From Deltaproteobacteria bacterium (lineage in GTDB: Bacteria > Myxococcota_A > Polyangia > Polyangiales > JADJMO01): 64,000 nt of DNA. The number at the start of each line of letters is the position of its first letter. Position 1 is the first letter of the stretch. Below the pieces are notes generated by a model. It was given only the letters and a program-made list of their open reading frames with translations. It did no database searches and was not told the DNA's origin. Below, piece after piece: positions 8,386-16,821 of this stretch. The stretch lies in NCBI GenBank assembly GCA_025363655.1, contig JANYDK010000073.1, positions 62,001 through 126,000 on the forward strand, written 5' to 3'. Made by a program: the position numbers and the translations under genes.

Positions 8386-8440
8386 ACGTTCGCCTGACGA
8401 CGCTATCGTCAAGTCCGACGCGAAGAGCGCAAGCGAACGT
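8386..8440. promoter_or_regulatory. Nested inverted repeats upstream of the HEPN/ATPase operon
   Basis: ACGTTCGC (8386-8393) is matched by GCGAACGT (8433-8440). Inside it TGACGA (8395-8400) and TCGTCA (8406-8411) form a perfect dyad around five bases. The element ends 48 bp before the HEPN gene start, in the 230-bp gap after the peptidase gene, and could be an operator or an RNA hairpin. No regulator is known. Confidence 0.35.
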
Positions 8441-8488
8441 GACGTCCGCGCAAATCCGGGTGTGCATCGAGTATGCTCGACCCCTCAA

Positions 8489-8929
8489 ATGGAGCCTCGG
8501 TCGCACGACTTGCTTTCGGCCGCACTACGTCATGTTCGTGACGCAGAGCACCTGGTCAGTGTTGGCCCGACCACATCCGTCGATCAAGCGTACCACCTGG
8601 CAGGTTTCGCTCCCGAGTGCGCGCGCAAAGCAACCTTGTCGAAGAGGACGTACGACAGAGCGATTGGGCATGGCATCGGTGCCGCCAGTGAGGTCGCCCT
8701 TCAGACCGCGATCGCGATCGACCCGGGCGCTCGTCGATACGACCTGGAGGGCTGGCAGGCTCGTTTTCCTGCGCTCGCCAACTGGAGCGAGAGCGCCCGC
8801 TACGAACGCACGGGACAGCGAGCCGCCTCCGAGGTTGCCGTTGTCGTAGCGGAGGCTCGTGAGATCGTCGATCGAATCGTCCTCACGCTATGGATGGACG
8901 GCGCAATTCCTCAGGATTTCTCATGGTGA
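8489..8929 (+). CDS. HEPN-domain-like protein
   Basis: A 146-residue helical protein. Its first helix (DLLSAALRHVRDAEHLV) and the following YHLAGFAPECARKA motif (residues 35-48) match the first two helices of HEPN proteins that nucleate around an 'A-x-E-C-A-x-K-A' core; a later RYERTGQRA segment fits the fourth helix. The canonical RNase motif R-x4-6-H is not clearly present (the closest is RTYDRAIGH, with different spacing), so catalysis is uncertain. The gene starts a tightly overlapping trio: its stop lies inside the start of the KGGVGR ATPase. HEPN proteins in such settings are often toxins or effector subunits controlled by ATPases; here that is inference. Confidence 0.7.
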   Translation: MEPRSHDLLSAALRHVRDAEHLVSVGPTTSVDQAYHLAGFAPECARKATLSKRTYDRAIGHGIGAASEVALQTAIAIDPGARRYDLEGWQARFPALANWSESARYERTGQRAASEVAVVVAEAREIVDRIVLTLWMDGAIPQDFSW

Positions 8930-10251
8930 GCTTCGACGACGTCCTGGAGATTCTCCTGCGTACCTGCGAAAACTTCCCGGGCTTCGGCGGCGTCGAGAGG
9001 GCGACGGTCGTGCGCGACATTCGCGGGCATGTTCGCATCGCGCTGAAAGTCCCGACGGGCCCGCTGGACATCGCATCGCTCGAAGCTGTGCTCGGAACGG
9101 CCCTCGGTAGCTGGTTTGCGCGCCCGATCCTCGGTCCCGAAACTTCGGGCGAGCTTTCTCGCCTTCGCGGCATGGTGCTTGGCGAGATGGCTCCGTGGAA
9201 TGGCGCGCGCTGGACGGATCCTGCCACGGGAAGTCCGCATGTGCCGCCGCCTGGTCGTTGGCATCGCATCGAGCGCCACGTGTCGAAGCTCGATTGGGTG
9301 GGCAGCGAGAAGACGAAACCTCCGTGGCCCTTGGTCCGACAGAGGCCAGCGATCGTGACCTTCTATTCGTTCAAGGGCGGCGTCGGTCGGACCACGTTGC
9401 TTGCGTCGACGGCCTGGCAGCTCGCGGCCGAGGGAAAACGCGTCGTCGCGATCGACCTCGACGTTGAAGCGCCAGGCCTTGGAGCGCTCCTGGGGGCCGA
9501 CACGCGGCGTGGCGTGCTCGATTTCCTCGTCGATCACGCGGCCACCGCTTCCACGTCGCTGGATGATCTGGCCGCCCCGGCCCATGAGCTCGGCGATCTC
9601 GCATCTCTCGTCGACGTCATCCCGGCTGGGGTCATCGACGCGCGCTACTTCGAGAAGCTTGCCCGGCTCGACTTCGTGGGTTCACTCCTGGATCCCGAGG
9701 AGAAGCGGCCGGTTCGCGACGGGCTGCGTGCGTTGCTGAGGGCGGTCGCTAGTCGCGCTCCGGCACCAGACTACATTCTCCTCGACTCACGCGCCGGTCT
9801 GCATGACGTCGCTGGCCTCTCACTTCACGATCTCGCTCACGTTGACGTGCTCGTCGGTCGCGACTCCGACCAAGGATATCGCGGGCTCGAACTGACGGTC
9901 GAAGCGATCGGACGCCGGCGGCGCTTCGAGGACCTGCGCTGCGTCGTCGCTCAAACGATGGCCCCGGACGACTCGCAGTCGGCGGAGTATGCGCGCGTGA
10001 CCGGGGAATATCGCCGGAGGAGTCATGACGCATTCCTTGCGCACGTATACTCAAACGATCCCGATGCGGACAGTGATGACCCGACGGTCGAGGACGACGA
10101 TGCGCATCACTTTCCGAGTGTCGTCCTTTTTCAAAACCGTTTGGTCACGTTCACCTCGCTGTCGTCGCGTCGACAGGAGCTATTCGCCGACGACTATAAG
10201 CGCGCGAAGGATCGCATCGTCGAGCTGTGCGTCCCCGAGGTCGGCCAGTGA
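8923..10251 (+). CDS. KGGVGR-variant ParA/MinD-like ATPase with N-terminal associated domain
   Basis: Residues ~1-140 form an N-terminal domain of unknown fold that ends in a basic RHVSKLDW stretch and a Pro-rich PPWPL linker. A SIMIBI-type NTPase follows: deviant Walker A KGGVGRTT at residues 151-158, in which the usual P-loop Lys is Arg, then DLDVEAPG and a Walker B-like DYILLDSRAGLHD. These features define the KGGVGR-motif variant ATPases, a ParA relative often found beside effector-type genes in multicellular bacteria. The gene overlaps the HEPN gene by seven bases and the next P-loop gene by four (GTGA), so the three are one translational unit. It likely acts as a nucleotide-dependent switch rather than in plasmid partition, because no ParB partner is present. 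Confidence 0.85.
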   Translation: MVSFDDVLEILLRTCENFPGFGGVERATVVRDIRGHVRIALKVPTGPLDIASLEAVLGTALGSWFARPILGPETSGELSRLRGMVLGEMAPWNGARWTDPATGSPHVPPPGRWHRIERHVSKLDWVGSEKTKPPWPLVRQRPAIVTFYSFKGGVGRTTLLASTAWQLAAEGKRVVAIDLDVEAPGLGALLGADTRRGVLDFLVDHAATASTSLDDLAAPAHELGDLASLVDVIPAGVIDARYFEKLARLDFVGSLLDPEEKRPVRDGLRALLRAVASRAPAPDYILLDSRAGLHDVAGLSLHDLAHVDVLVGRDSDQGYRGLELTVEAIGRRRRFEDLRCVVAQTMAPDDSQSAEYARVTGEYRRRSHDAFLAHVYSNDPDADSDDPTVEDDDAHHFPSVVLFQNRLVTFTSLSSRRQELFADDYKRAKDRIVELCVPEVGQ

Positions 10252-11714
10252 GCGCGCGAGCCGTCGTCAAGCCCGTGGAGCGCAAGGAGCTCCTCGAGCA
10301 CATCGGTTCGCTGGCGACGGACGCCGACGCTGTGATCGGCGAGGCACGCCGGGTCTTCCTTCCGCTGGCCCAGCATCGGCTCGCGTTGCGACCGGAGATC
10401 GTCATCATCGCCGGCACTCGCGGCGCCGGGAAAACGGCGTTCTTCCGCCTCGTCAACGAGCTTGGCAAACGAGTCCCGGCCTTCTTCGAGGACCCCTCGA
10501 TTCCCTCCGCCACCTGGGTCGATGCCTTCAGCGAAGAGCGACATCACCCGCCCCCCGCCGCGCTCGATCAGCTGGTCCGAGAGCTCGATCCTAACCGCGA
10601 CGCCGCGCTTCGTGCGTTCTGGATTGCACATCTCCTCACGCGCCTCGTCGATGCGCGCGTGCCGGGTGCCATCGTACCTGAAGTGATCGTACGCGCGAGG
10701 GCCGTACACGCGCATGACCTCGGCGCATGGGTGGCCATCGCGGAGCAAAACATCGGTATCGCAATGTCCGCCCTGGATGCGGTGGACGCGGCGCTTGCCG
10801 CAAAGAAGCAGTTCGTCTTCGCTTCGTACGACTACCTCGATCGCCTCGGTCTCCTCGAGGGCAGCCGCAATACACGGCAGCGCCTGGTTCGATCGCTCGT
10901 TGCACTTTGGCTCTCCAATTCGACGCGCTTTCGTCACCTCCGCGGCAAGATCTTTCTGCGTCCCGATCTCTTCGAGGAAGCCGAGAGGAGCTTTCCCGAC
11001 GCAAGCAAGCTCCGTCCCCGATCGGTGTCGCTCGAGTGGGACGTCGAGTCTCTGTACCGTCTCACGATCCGACACCTTGCGAACGGCGGACCGCACGTTG
11101 CGGAGATGCGCGCTTGGCTCATCGCGGCCGGGCTCGGGCTCGATGCTCACGAAGGCGGCACCGATTTCGGAGTCGTCCCGGGTGACATGCCTGAGGGCAA
11201 ACAACGTCAGTTCGCGGCGCGCCTCGCGGGCGAGGTGATGGGCAAAGGCGCTCGGAAGGGGTACACGCATCGGTGGATACCGGCGCGTCTCAAGGACGCC
11301 GGCGGAATGATCGTCCCACGCTCGTTTCTTCGGCTCATCGGTTACGCGGGCAAGTCCGCGAGGCAGTCGGTCCCTCTGACAGGCCCACTGATGGAACCGA
11401 CGCGTCTCGTAGGTGCCCTCCAGCAGACGTCTCGCGATCGCGTCAACGAGCTCAAGGAGGAGTATCGCTTTGTCGAGCGGCTCTCGAACCTCACCGGCGC
11501 CACGATGCTGATGGATCGACGGAAGGTGATCGACAGCCTTTCTCGTGGTGCAGATGCGGACGACGGCTTTGGAAAGAATGGTGCTTCTGTCCTCGACGAG
11601 CTCCTTCGCATCGGCGTGGTCGAGGTTCGTGATGACGGTCGTATCGACGTGCCTGACATCTATCGCTATGGCTATGGCATCAAACGCAAGGGCGGCGCCA
11701 AGGCTCCTAGGTAG
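10248..11714 (+). CDS. P-loop ATPase of a putative conflict system
   Basis: A GTG start overlaps the previous stop. The 488-residue protein has Walker A GTRGAGKT at about residues 56-63 after the hydrophobic strand EIVIIAG. A likely Walker B follows, FVFASYDYLDRL near residues 190-200. Helical regions come next, and the C-terminus has a winged-helix look (RKVIDSL, then LLRIGVVEV and a beta hairpin), ending in a basic tail. This resembles the Sll1717-type group of STAND/AAA-like ATPases. Its partner upstream is the KGGVGR ATPase; together with the HEPN-like protein they resemble sensor-switch-effector conflict systems. The substrate or trigger cannot be read from sequence. Confidence 0.75.
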   Translation: MSARAVVKPVERKELLEHIGSLATDADAVIGEARRVFLPLAQHRLALRPEIVIIAGTRGAGKTAFFRLVNELGKRVPAFFEDPSIPSATWVDAFSEERHHPPPAALDQLVRELDPNRDAALRAFWIAHLLTRLVDARVPGAIVPEVIVRARAVHAHDLGAWVAIAEQNIGIAMSALDAVDAALAAKKQFVFASYDYLDRLGLLEGSRNTRQRLVRSLVALWLSNSTRFRHLRGKIFLRPDLFEEAERSFPDASKLRPRSVSLEWDVESLYRLTIRHLANGGPHVAEMRAWLIAAGLGLDAHEGGTDFGVVPGDMPEGKQRQFAARLAGEVMGKGARKGYTHRWIPARLKDAGGMIVPRSFLRLIGYAGKSARQSVPLTGPLMEPTRLVGALQQTSRDRVNELKEEYRFVERLSNLTGATMLMDRRKVIDSLSRGADADDGFGKNGASVLDELLRIGVVEVRDDGRIDVPDIYRYGYGIKRKGGAKAPR

Positions 11715-11933
11715 GTCGCTACGCCCCGGCATTCCTCTGCGGCGTCCTTCGACTGTCTCGGATCGATGCGACGAGCGGGAAGAGGACGGTCTCGACCCGA
11801 TAGGCGCGGTCGGCTTCGGGATGACGGCCTCCGTGACGAGCACGAGCGCGGTTTCAACACAGCAACGTGTGGTACCGCGTGCACCTGTTGTCTTCCACCG
11901 CGTTCTCCGACGCGCCGGTGAGATCTCGCCGCC

Positions 11934-13310
11934 TCAAGACGTCGAGCGGACCGTCTGCACCAGCGAGCGAATCGCCGTATTCGAAAGGAGCGCCTGGCCC
12001 TTGGCGACCACGGCGCTGCGCTCGTCGGACGGGGCGAGTCTGCCGAGGCGCTCCATCATCTCGTCGAGCTTGCGCCTCCACGCGGCGACCGGCGGCGCGC
12101 TCCACCAGAATCGAAGAACCTCGGCGCCGCGTGGCACCGCGTGCCATAGATCCGACTGAGCCTCGACGACGTCGCTCGCCCATTCCGGCTCTGCCATACT
12201 CGACGCGTGAAAGCCGGCGACGCGCTCCCAGCGCTCGCCGAGGAGCATCGGCGCGACGTACCGGTTCGCGGCGAAGCCCACGAGCAACGGCTCGCCGACT
12301 TCGGCCGACGGTCCGAGCGCGCGAAGGCGGGCGAGCGCTAGACCGAACGCGCACCCAACCTCCTCGTACATGTGCTTGGTGAACGCCCCGATGGCTCCAG
12401 CGTCGTCGCCGACCTGCAAGTGCTCCACACCGATCAACCATCGAACGCCCTGATTGTCGTTCGGGTTGAGCCGCAGCATCTGCTGATGGATTGCGAGCGC
12501 CTCGGGCCACCGTCGCTGTGCCGCGAGTGCGAGCGCGAGGTTACCGAGTCCGCGGAGGTAAGGCCGGTTCTCGATGGCCGCCCATGGAATGTGCGCACCA
12601 TCGCGCTCGAGAGCGCGCGCGCCGCCGTCGACCGCGGCGCGGAAGTGGCGCTCCGCGACCTTCGCCTTCTTCGCGTCGAGAGCAGCGATTCCGAGGTGGT
12701 TGTGGGCGTCGGCGTGACGCGGATCGACCTCGAGCACGCGCCGGAACACGGTGAGTGCGCGGCGTCGGTCTCCGGCCCACCAGTGCTCCATGCCCTCATC
12801 GAACAGGTCGTCGGCGGAATCGCTGCGCAGGGGATCGAGGTGAGGCACTTGGGTTTCCTTGGCTGCGGGCGCTTCGTTCCCGCGGCGGGTTGGGGTGAGC
12901 AGGCGTGAGAGCGAGTCGCGGAGCGCGAGGAGAGATGGGCGCACGCGATCAACGAGGGCGCCGTCGGCGGCGTTCGCGACGGACAGCGGCGCGAGCTCGA
13001 CGACGAGCTCGGCGGCGAGTCGTTCGAGCTTGCCGTCGCGGCGATGCGTCGCTCCGCCCGGTGCCGCACGCCACGCCGCGAGCTCTTCGCGGAGCCGTTC
13101 CCGGATGGCGGGCCAGTCGAAGTCGATCGCGTCCTCGCGCCACGCGACTGCGCGCGTCCACTTGGTCCACTCTCCGTGGGTGAGCGCCGCCTCGAGGTCC
13201 GCGGGCGAAGCGAACCGATGGAGCTCCCGCTGTTGGACACGCGACGAGCCGGCGACGCGCTCGTTGTGAACCAAGAGGACCTGACCTCGCTTCCTTCGGA
13301 CGAACGACAT
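11934..13310 (-). CDS. Tetratricopeptide-repeat protein
   Basis: 458 residues from an ATG just downstream of a palindromic promoter region. The basic N-terminus (SFVRRKRGQVLLVHNER) and a charged middle lead to TPR-type helices near residues 180-310 (DEGMEHWWAGDRRRALTVF, VLEVDPRHADAHNHLG, then ALAIHQQMLRLNPND). The C-terminal third is helical with several Trp residues and no named domain. No signal peptide or membrane segment is present. TPR arrays mediate protein contacts; no partner can be named. The gene is convergent with the HEPN/ATPase trio, with about 220 bp between stops that hold no gene I can see. Confidence 0.75.
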   Translation of the reverse strand: MSFVRRKRGQVLLVHNERVAGSSRVQQRELHRFASPADLEAALTHGEWTKWTRAVAWREDAIDFDWPAIRERLREELAAWRAAPGGATHRRDGKLERLAAELVVELAPLSVANAADGALVDRVRPSLLALRDSLSRLLTPTRRGNEAPAAKETQVPHLDPLRSDSADDLFDEGMEHWWAGDRRRALTVFRRVLEVDPRHADAHNHLGIAALDAKKAKVAERHFRAAVDGGARALERDGAHIPWAAIENRPYLRGLGNLALALAAQRRWPEALAIHQQMLRLNPNDNQGVRWLIGVEHLQVGDDAGAIGAFTKHMYEEVGCAFGLALARLRALGPSAEVGEPLLVGFAANRYVAPMLLGERWERVAGFHASSMAEPEWASDVVEAQSDLWHAVPRGAEVLRFWWSAPPVAAWRRKLDEMMERLGRLAPSDERSAVVAKGQALLSNTAIRSLVQTVRSTS

Positions 13311-13312
13311 CT

Positions 13313-13343
13313 GTAGTGCCCAATATATCACACTAGGCACTAC
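13313..13343. promoter_or_regulatory. Palindromic element at the start of the TPR gene
   Basis: GTAGTGCC (13313-13320) and GGCACTAC (13336-13343) are perfect inverted repeats around a 15-base A/T-rich spacer containing ATATAT. A second CACTA lies just inside the right arm. The element begins three bases upstream of the TPR start codon, so it could act as an operator over the promoter or leader. Confidence 0.4.
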
Positions 13344-13502
13344 GCGCAAGCCGCTCGGCGTGTCGCTTCGCGGTGCGCCGCGCTTTGCCTCCGCGTGGGC
13401 CGGTCGAGCCGCAAAGGAGGCCCCATGGCGATCAGGAGAAGACGGGTGTCAGCTCGATGAGTCGGGCACCCGACCACGGCCGACGACGAGCGAGGTCGGG
13501 CG

Positions 13503-13763
13503 CTACGGCAAGCGCTCGGCGAAGTCCATCGAGTCGTGCAGCACACGGATGACCTCGACGACGCCTGCCGCGCCGATTTGATAGAAGACGATGTGGCGGG
13601 CCGCTCTGCCGGGCTGGCGGATGTGATGAGCAAGAACGCCCGGTCGAACGCCGTCGCGAGGTCGTACACATCGTGGATCCGCCGCGATGGCGGAGAGAGC
13701 TTCGCGGATCAACTCGCCATACTCGCGCTCTTTGGCATCGCCCCAGCGCTCTAGCGAACGATG
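13503..13763 (-). pseudogene. ParE/RelE-family toxin remnant without start
   Basis: The frame reads HRSLERWGDAKEREYGELI, then GVRPGVLAHHI, ARHIVFYQI, VVEVIRVLHDSMDFAERLP, a clear match to the C-terminal three quarters of RelE/ParE toxins (usual length ~95-100). The first strand and helix are missing: upstream the frame is only Pro/Arg-rich filler back to a TGA, with no ATG or GTG. A TTG at 13712 would give only 69 residues. Together with the antitoxin frame, which runs on without a stop, this indicates a deletion or frameshift across the antitoxin-toxin junction. The toxin is probably inactive. Confidence 0.65.
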
Positions 13764-13777
13764 CCAGCGGCGGCGAG

Positions 13778-14001
13778 GCCTCGGCCATCTCGTCGGGAGA
13801 GGTCACGACGCGACGGCCAGCGTCGAGCTCCGCGATGCCAGCGTCGAGGGCCTCGCGCAAGTCGGTTCGCTTCTGCTCCTCGAGCGCTTCACGCACGACC
13901 TCGGCGACGCTCGAGCTCTTACCCGAGCGAACGCGCTCTTCGGCGAAGGCCTGGAGGTCGTGCGGTAGCTCGATGAGCTTGGCGGCGTTGGACCTGACGG
14001 A
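13778..14001 (-). pseudogene. ParD/CopG-type antitoxin remnant
   Basis: The sequence contains AKLIELPHDLQAF, EERVRSGKSSSVAEVVREAL and an acidic LREALDAGIAELDAG segment, typical of ribbon-helix-helix ParD antitoxins. No ATG, GTG or TTG lies at the expected start just upstream of AKLIEL, and the frame does not stop after the SPDEMAEA tail but continues out of phase through the toxin. The unit sits immediately downstream of the Bax1-like nuclease gene on the same strand and is best read as a decaying toxin-antitoxin pair. Confidence 0.6.
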
Positions 14002-14017
14002 GCTTCGGTGGTGTACG

Positions 14018-15208
14018 TCACGGGAGTCGCGCGGTCGAGGAACGGAGCTGTTCTGCCACCGCGAGCAAGGCAGCCGCGTCGACGCGCTTCTTGAAGCGAA
14101 GCACGGCACCCGCCACGTCGCCGTCCTCGCATGCCAACGATTGGTCGATGCACACGATCAGTGGCCGGTACGCCGCCGCCCGCAGGGCCTCGAGCTTTCC
14201 GTGCAGGTACTCGGGCGTGTAGAACCCGACCACTTCGACCAAGGCGACGAAGCCGTCGACGTGCCGGATGGTGAAGTCGGGAAAGAAAGGCCGGCCGCCG
14301 ACGTTCACGGCATCGGCCTCGCGGACGAGCGACCAAGGCCCGCCAATGCGCCGAACGTCGCGCGCCAGCGCCCGTTCGACGGCGCTGTCGGCGTCTTTGG
14401 GAAGCTTGTGCGTACGGGCGATGCGATCCGCGGCGCCGACGTGGACGACGACGGGCTCATCGCGCAGCACGCACCTCGCCTCGAGACGGAATCCGGTGGT
14501 GGCGACGACCGCGGGAAAGAACGACGCCAGCGCGAACCCGTACTTGGTCGTGTGTCGCAAGATCGAGAGCGGGCCGGAGACCTCGAGCCGCGTGCCGTTC
14601 TCGCCGACGGCATACGTGCAAAGGAGACCGGCGAGCTTGGCAAAGCGAACCACGGCGCGGACGTGTTCGCGCACGTCCACGGTCACGCGCTCGCTTCGAA
14701 GGAGGAGCCCTTGCACGAGCGCGAGGTTGTAGGCGTCCACGACGACGGCCGGAGACGGCGGCGCCGCGGGGGCGACGATGCGACGCGCGGGGGGACGATC
14801 TGCGAAGAGGGCGCGAACGATCTCGGAAGCTGGCACACCGAGGCGAGACTCCGCCCGGGAAAGGGCGAGGGCGCGATCGTAGTGCGCATCCCGTCCGGCC
14901 TCCTCGAAGACGGCCGCTCGCACGGCGACGGGGTCGAGCGGAGTATCGACCTTGGTCTTGAACCGGCGCGACAGGACATGAACCACGCCATCCGCGGCCC
15001 GCGTCGAGACGCCGTGGTCCCGCGCGATCGAGCGGACGCGATCGACGAGCTCGGCGTCGCGCTCGCGGACCGTGCGCCCGACGTAACCGTCGAACCGATC
15101 GATGACCGCGCGCACCCACACCTCGTCGCGCCCCGTGAGGTAGCGCGGCGACGCGCCGGCGAGGTGGCCTTCACGCGCGTTGAGGAGAAGAAGATCGGCC
15201 GGCAGCAA
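14018..15208 (-). CDS. DUF790 family nuclease, Bax1-like partner of XPB helicase
   Basis: The 396-residue product matches the DUF790/Bax1 layout: an N-terminal helical part beginning LLLLNAREGHLAGASPRYL, a central region with VVVDAYNLALVQGLLLRSE and LLCTYAVGENGTRLEVSGP, and a PD-(D/E)xK-like nuclease core with FFPDFTIRH (~residue 308) and VEVVGFYTPEYL (~324-335). In archaea Bax1 binds XPB and cuts DNA at bubble structures. The start overlaps the helicase gene upstream by 38 nt, so the two proteins are co-expressed. It should act in nucleotide-excision-like repair or in defence. Confidence 0.85.
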   Translation of the reverse strand: MLPADLLLLNAREGHLAGASPRYLTGRDEVWVRAVIDRFDGYVGRTVRERDAELVDRVRSIARDHGVSTRAADGVVHVLSRRFKTKVDTPLDPVAVRAAVFEEAGRDAHYDRALALSRAESRLGVPASEIVRALFADRPPARRIVAPAAPPSPAVVVDAYNLALVQGLLLRSERVTVDVREHVRAVVRFAKLAGLLCTYAVGENGTRLEVSGPLSILRHTTKYGFALASFFPAVVATTGFRLEARCVLRDEPVVVHVGAADRIARTHKLPKDADSAVERALARDVRRIGGPWSLVREADAVNVGGRPFFPDFTIRHVDGFVALVEVVGFYTPEYLHGKLEALRAAAYRPLIVCIDQSLACEDGDVAGAVLRFKKRVDAAALLAVAEQLRSSTARLP

Positions 15209-16556
15209 AACGCCTCCCTCGCGCGCGGGTGCGCGCCTCGTCGACGGTGTCCATGGTCATGAGCTCGTAGGCGATCGCCCTCTTGCCCGGCTCGGGGCGG
15301 AGAACGCGACCGATTCTCTGGACGTGCTCGCGGACGCCGAGCGCGCCGGCGACGATGACCGCGACGTTGGCCTCCGGCACGTCGACCCCCTCGTTCAAGA
15401 CGCGCGCGCTGCAAATCGCGGGGACGCGCCGCTGACGAAACGCCGTGAGAATCGTCTGCCGCTCGGCCCGTCCCACGTCTGCGGTGATCACCGGAATCAG
15501 CGCCTCCTCGGCGAGGGCGTAAGCGTCGTCGGCCGTCGCGGTGAAGAGCAGCGTGCGGTCACTGCGGTGCCGCGCCAGAAGCTCGCGGACGGCGGCTCGC
15601 TTGGCCGAGGGAAAGGCGGCGAGCGCGCCCGCTCGGTGCATGGCTGCGAGCACGTCGCTTCCCTGCGGCGTGCGGGCGATGGCCTTGACGCAAGTGAGCC
15701 AGTCGGCGTCGGGATTCAGACGCAAGACGTCGCGACGAAGGGCTGCGAATCGCTCGATGTCGCGCCCGTACGCGAGCCGTTCGTCCGCTGTCAGCGCGAC
15801 GCAAACCTGCACGACCTCGAGCGGCGCGAGATCGCGACCGGCGAGGTCGGCGATTTCGAGCTCGAAGACCACCGGTCCGACGAGATCGCGGAGGCGTTCG
15901 GCGCCCAGCGATCCGGGGAAGGGCGGCGTCGCCGTCAGACCGAGCCGAATGGGCGCGGCACACATCTCCAAGGCCTCGGCTCGTCCGCCGCCGGAGAAGT
16001 GATGAACCTCGTCGACGACGAGCATCCCGAAGCGATCGCCGTATCGATCGAGGCAGCGATAGGCGCTCTCGAAGGTCATGACCGTGATCGGCTCGAGCTG
16101 CTTCACTCCGTCGCCGACGATGCCGATGGGACCGCCGAACTGCGCGCGCAGCACCGACGACCACTGCTCGAGGAGCACGCGCGTCGGCACGAGGACGAGC
16201 GTGCGCTCCCCCGCCCGTGCGATCGCGGCACATGCCACGCGGGTTTTTCCGCTTCCCGTCGGGAGGGCGACGACTCCGCGTCGGCCGAACGAGTGAAACG
16301 CGAAGAGCGCCTGCTCCTGATACGGCCGAAGCGAAGGCGGTGGCTCCTGCGTCCGCGTGGAGCGGAGGGTGGGCTCGAGGCGATTCTCGACGTCGAGGGC
16401 ACGACGGCGACAGGCATCGAGGACGGTTGCGTAGTGGTGAGCAGGCGCGCGATGGAACCCGGTGCGGTCGTCGCGACGAACGAGCTCGGAAATCGACTCG
16501 ACCGCACCATCGACACGGAGGGTGCCTCGATCGAAGGAGAGCCGAATCGGCGACAT
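15171..16556 (-). CDS. XPB-like superfamily 2 DNA helicase
   Basis: Motifs of an SF2 helicase appear in order: a Q-like LRPYQEQAL, Walker A LPTGSGKT (~98-105), DEVHH box (182-186), LGLTATP motif III, and in the second RecA fold RVLNEGVDVPEAN and REHVQRIGRVLRP (motif VI). Length (461 residues) and the DEVHH box fit bacterial/archaeal XPB. The first ~70 residues (LSFDRGTLRVDG) resemble the N-terminal damage-recognition-type domain. It is encoded with the Bax1-like nuclease and diverges from a SWIM-SNF2 helicase with 265 bp between starts. XPB unwinds DNA around lesions; no UvrABC gene is nearby. Confidence 0.87.
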   Translation of the reverse strand: MSPIRLSFDRGTLRVDGAVESISELVRRDDRTGFHRAPAHHYATVLDACRRRALDVENRLEPTLRSTRTQEPPPSLRPYQEQALFAFHSFGRRGVVALPTGSGKTRVACAAIARAGERTLVLVPTRVLLEQWSSVLRAQFGGPIGIVGDGVKQLEPITVMTFESAYRCLDRYGDRFGMLVVDEVHHFSGGGRAEALEMCAAPIRLGLTATPPFPGSLGAERLRDLVGPVVFELEIADLAGRDLAPLEVVQVCVALTADERLAYGRDIERFAALRRDVLRLNPDADWLTCVKAIARTPQGSDVLAAMHRAGALAAFPSAKRAAVRELLARHRSDRTLLFTATADDAYALAEEALIPVITADVGRAERQTILTAFRQRRVPAICSARVLNEGVDVPEANVAVIVAGALGVREHVQRIGRVLRPEPGKRAIAYELMTMDTVDEARTRARGRRFAAGRSSSPQRA

Positions 16557-16821
16557 GCTGACTGCTATCAGCAGGAAGTGGGCCGGGAGAGTTCTTCGAG
16601 GATCGTGCCTCCGCGGCTGGCGGGTGGCGGCGATTCGCCGGCGGGCGCCGGCGGCGATGCCTCACGGACATGATTCGACTCTTCGCCGCGCCAGTACATG
16701 CGCGCCTTGGTCGATCGCCTCGAGCAGTCGAGGTGGAGTCGCCGGGTGCATTGATCGGGTCGAGTCGGTGGGCTCGTCGGAGCCTCTTGCCGCCGCGCGT
16801 GCTCCCGTCGAAGGAAGCTCC

